Origin: Bacteroidota bacterium
GTDB taxonomy: Bacteria; Bacteroidota; Bacteroidia; Flavobacteriales_D; Crocinitomicaceae
Length of the DNA stretch: 5,902 nt
Direction of reading: 5' to 3'
Assembly: GCA_006226555.1 (NCBI GenBank)
Contig: SBGS01000200.1
Location: 1 to 5,902 of the forward strand
Shown: positions 5,886 through 5,902 of the stretch, in pieces
How positions within the stretch are numbered: position 1 is the first letter of the stretch
Layout of the letters: the number at the start of each line of letters is the position of its first letter
Made by a program: the position numbers and the translations under genes
The notes under the pieces: generated by a model
What the model was told of the DNA's origin: nothing
The model's input: the letters and a program-made list of their open reading frames with translations, nothing else
Database searches by the model: none

Positions 5886-5902
5886 ATGAATTTTAGTCAA
5901 CA
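5886..5902 (+). CDS. Probable start of a further gene (3'-truncated by window edge)
   Basis: An ATG at 5886 opens a frame reading M-N-F-S-Q before the window ends. It follows the promoter-like pair at 5836-5868 and an A-rich run (AAGAAAAAA), the kind of leader common for Bacteroidota starts. Only five complete codons are visible, so no product can be proposed, and the call rests on context alone. Confidence 0.45.

Overview
The window looks like an ordinary chromosomal stretch from a member of the Bacteroidota, probably a Flavobacteriales-like or Cytophagales-like environmental lineage. The DNA is moderately AT-rich. Most starts have A/T-rich leaders without a clear Shine-Dalgarno sequence. 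There is a good match to the Bacteroidota TTTG / TAnnTTTG promoter near the right end. The small membrane protein also looks like a family I associate with this phylum. The assignment is inferred from style; there is no rRNA or other marker here.

All credible genes are on the + strand. They are: the 3' end of a 3-mercaptopyruvate sulfurtransferase (1-314); a six-span membrane protein of unknown function with a TTG start (397-1044); a full-length phosphoenolpyruvate synthase, ppsA (1089-3488); a secreted protein with an N-terminal OmpA-like peptidoglycan-binding domain and a long cysteine-rich C-terminal region (3571-4887); a pirin-family cupin with an N-terminal export-type leader (4949-5818); and the first five codons of a probable further gene (5886 onward) behind its own promoter. 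Gaps are 44-82 bases, so several of these genes could be co-transcribed. A hairpin after ppsA may mark a partial boundary. No gap exceeds 82 bases, and I see no tRNA, rRNA, CRISPR array, insertion sequence or long repeat.

The first and third genes share a metabolite: the sulfurtransferase releases pyruvate from 3-mercaptopyruvate, and PEP synthase converts pyruvate to PEP. Whether this reflects a functional link is inference. The other genes do not form an obvious pathway.

I did not find a new multi-gene system. The items most worth a second look are (a) the pirin, whose canonical domain aligns without gaps to E. coli YhhW (compared from memory) from residue 54 on, behind a 52-residue extension with a Tat-like or Sec-like signal and a possible second start at the family's normal N-terminus, and (b) the OmpA-like protein, whose 300-residue cysteine-rich C-terminal part I cannot assign.
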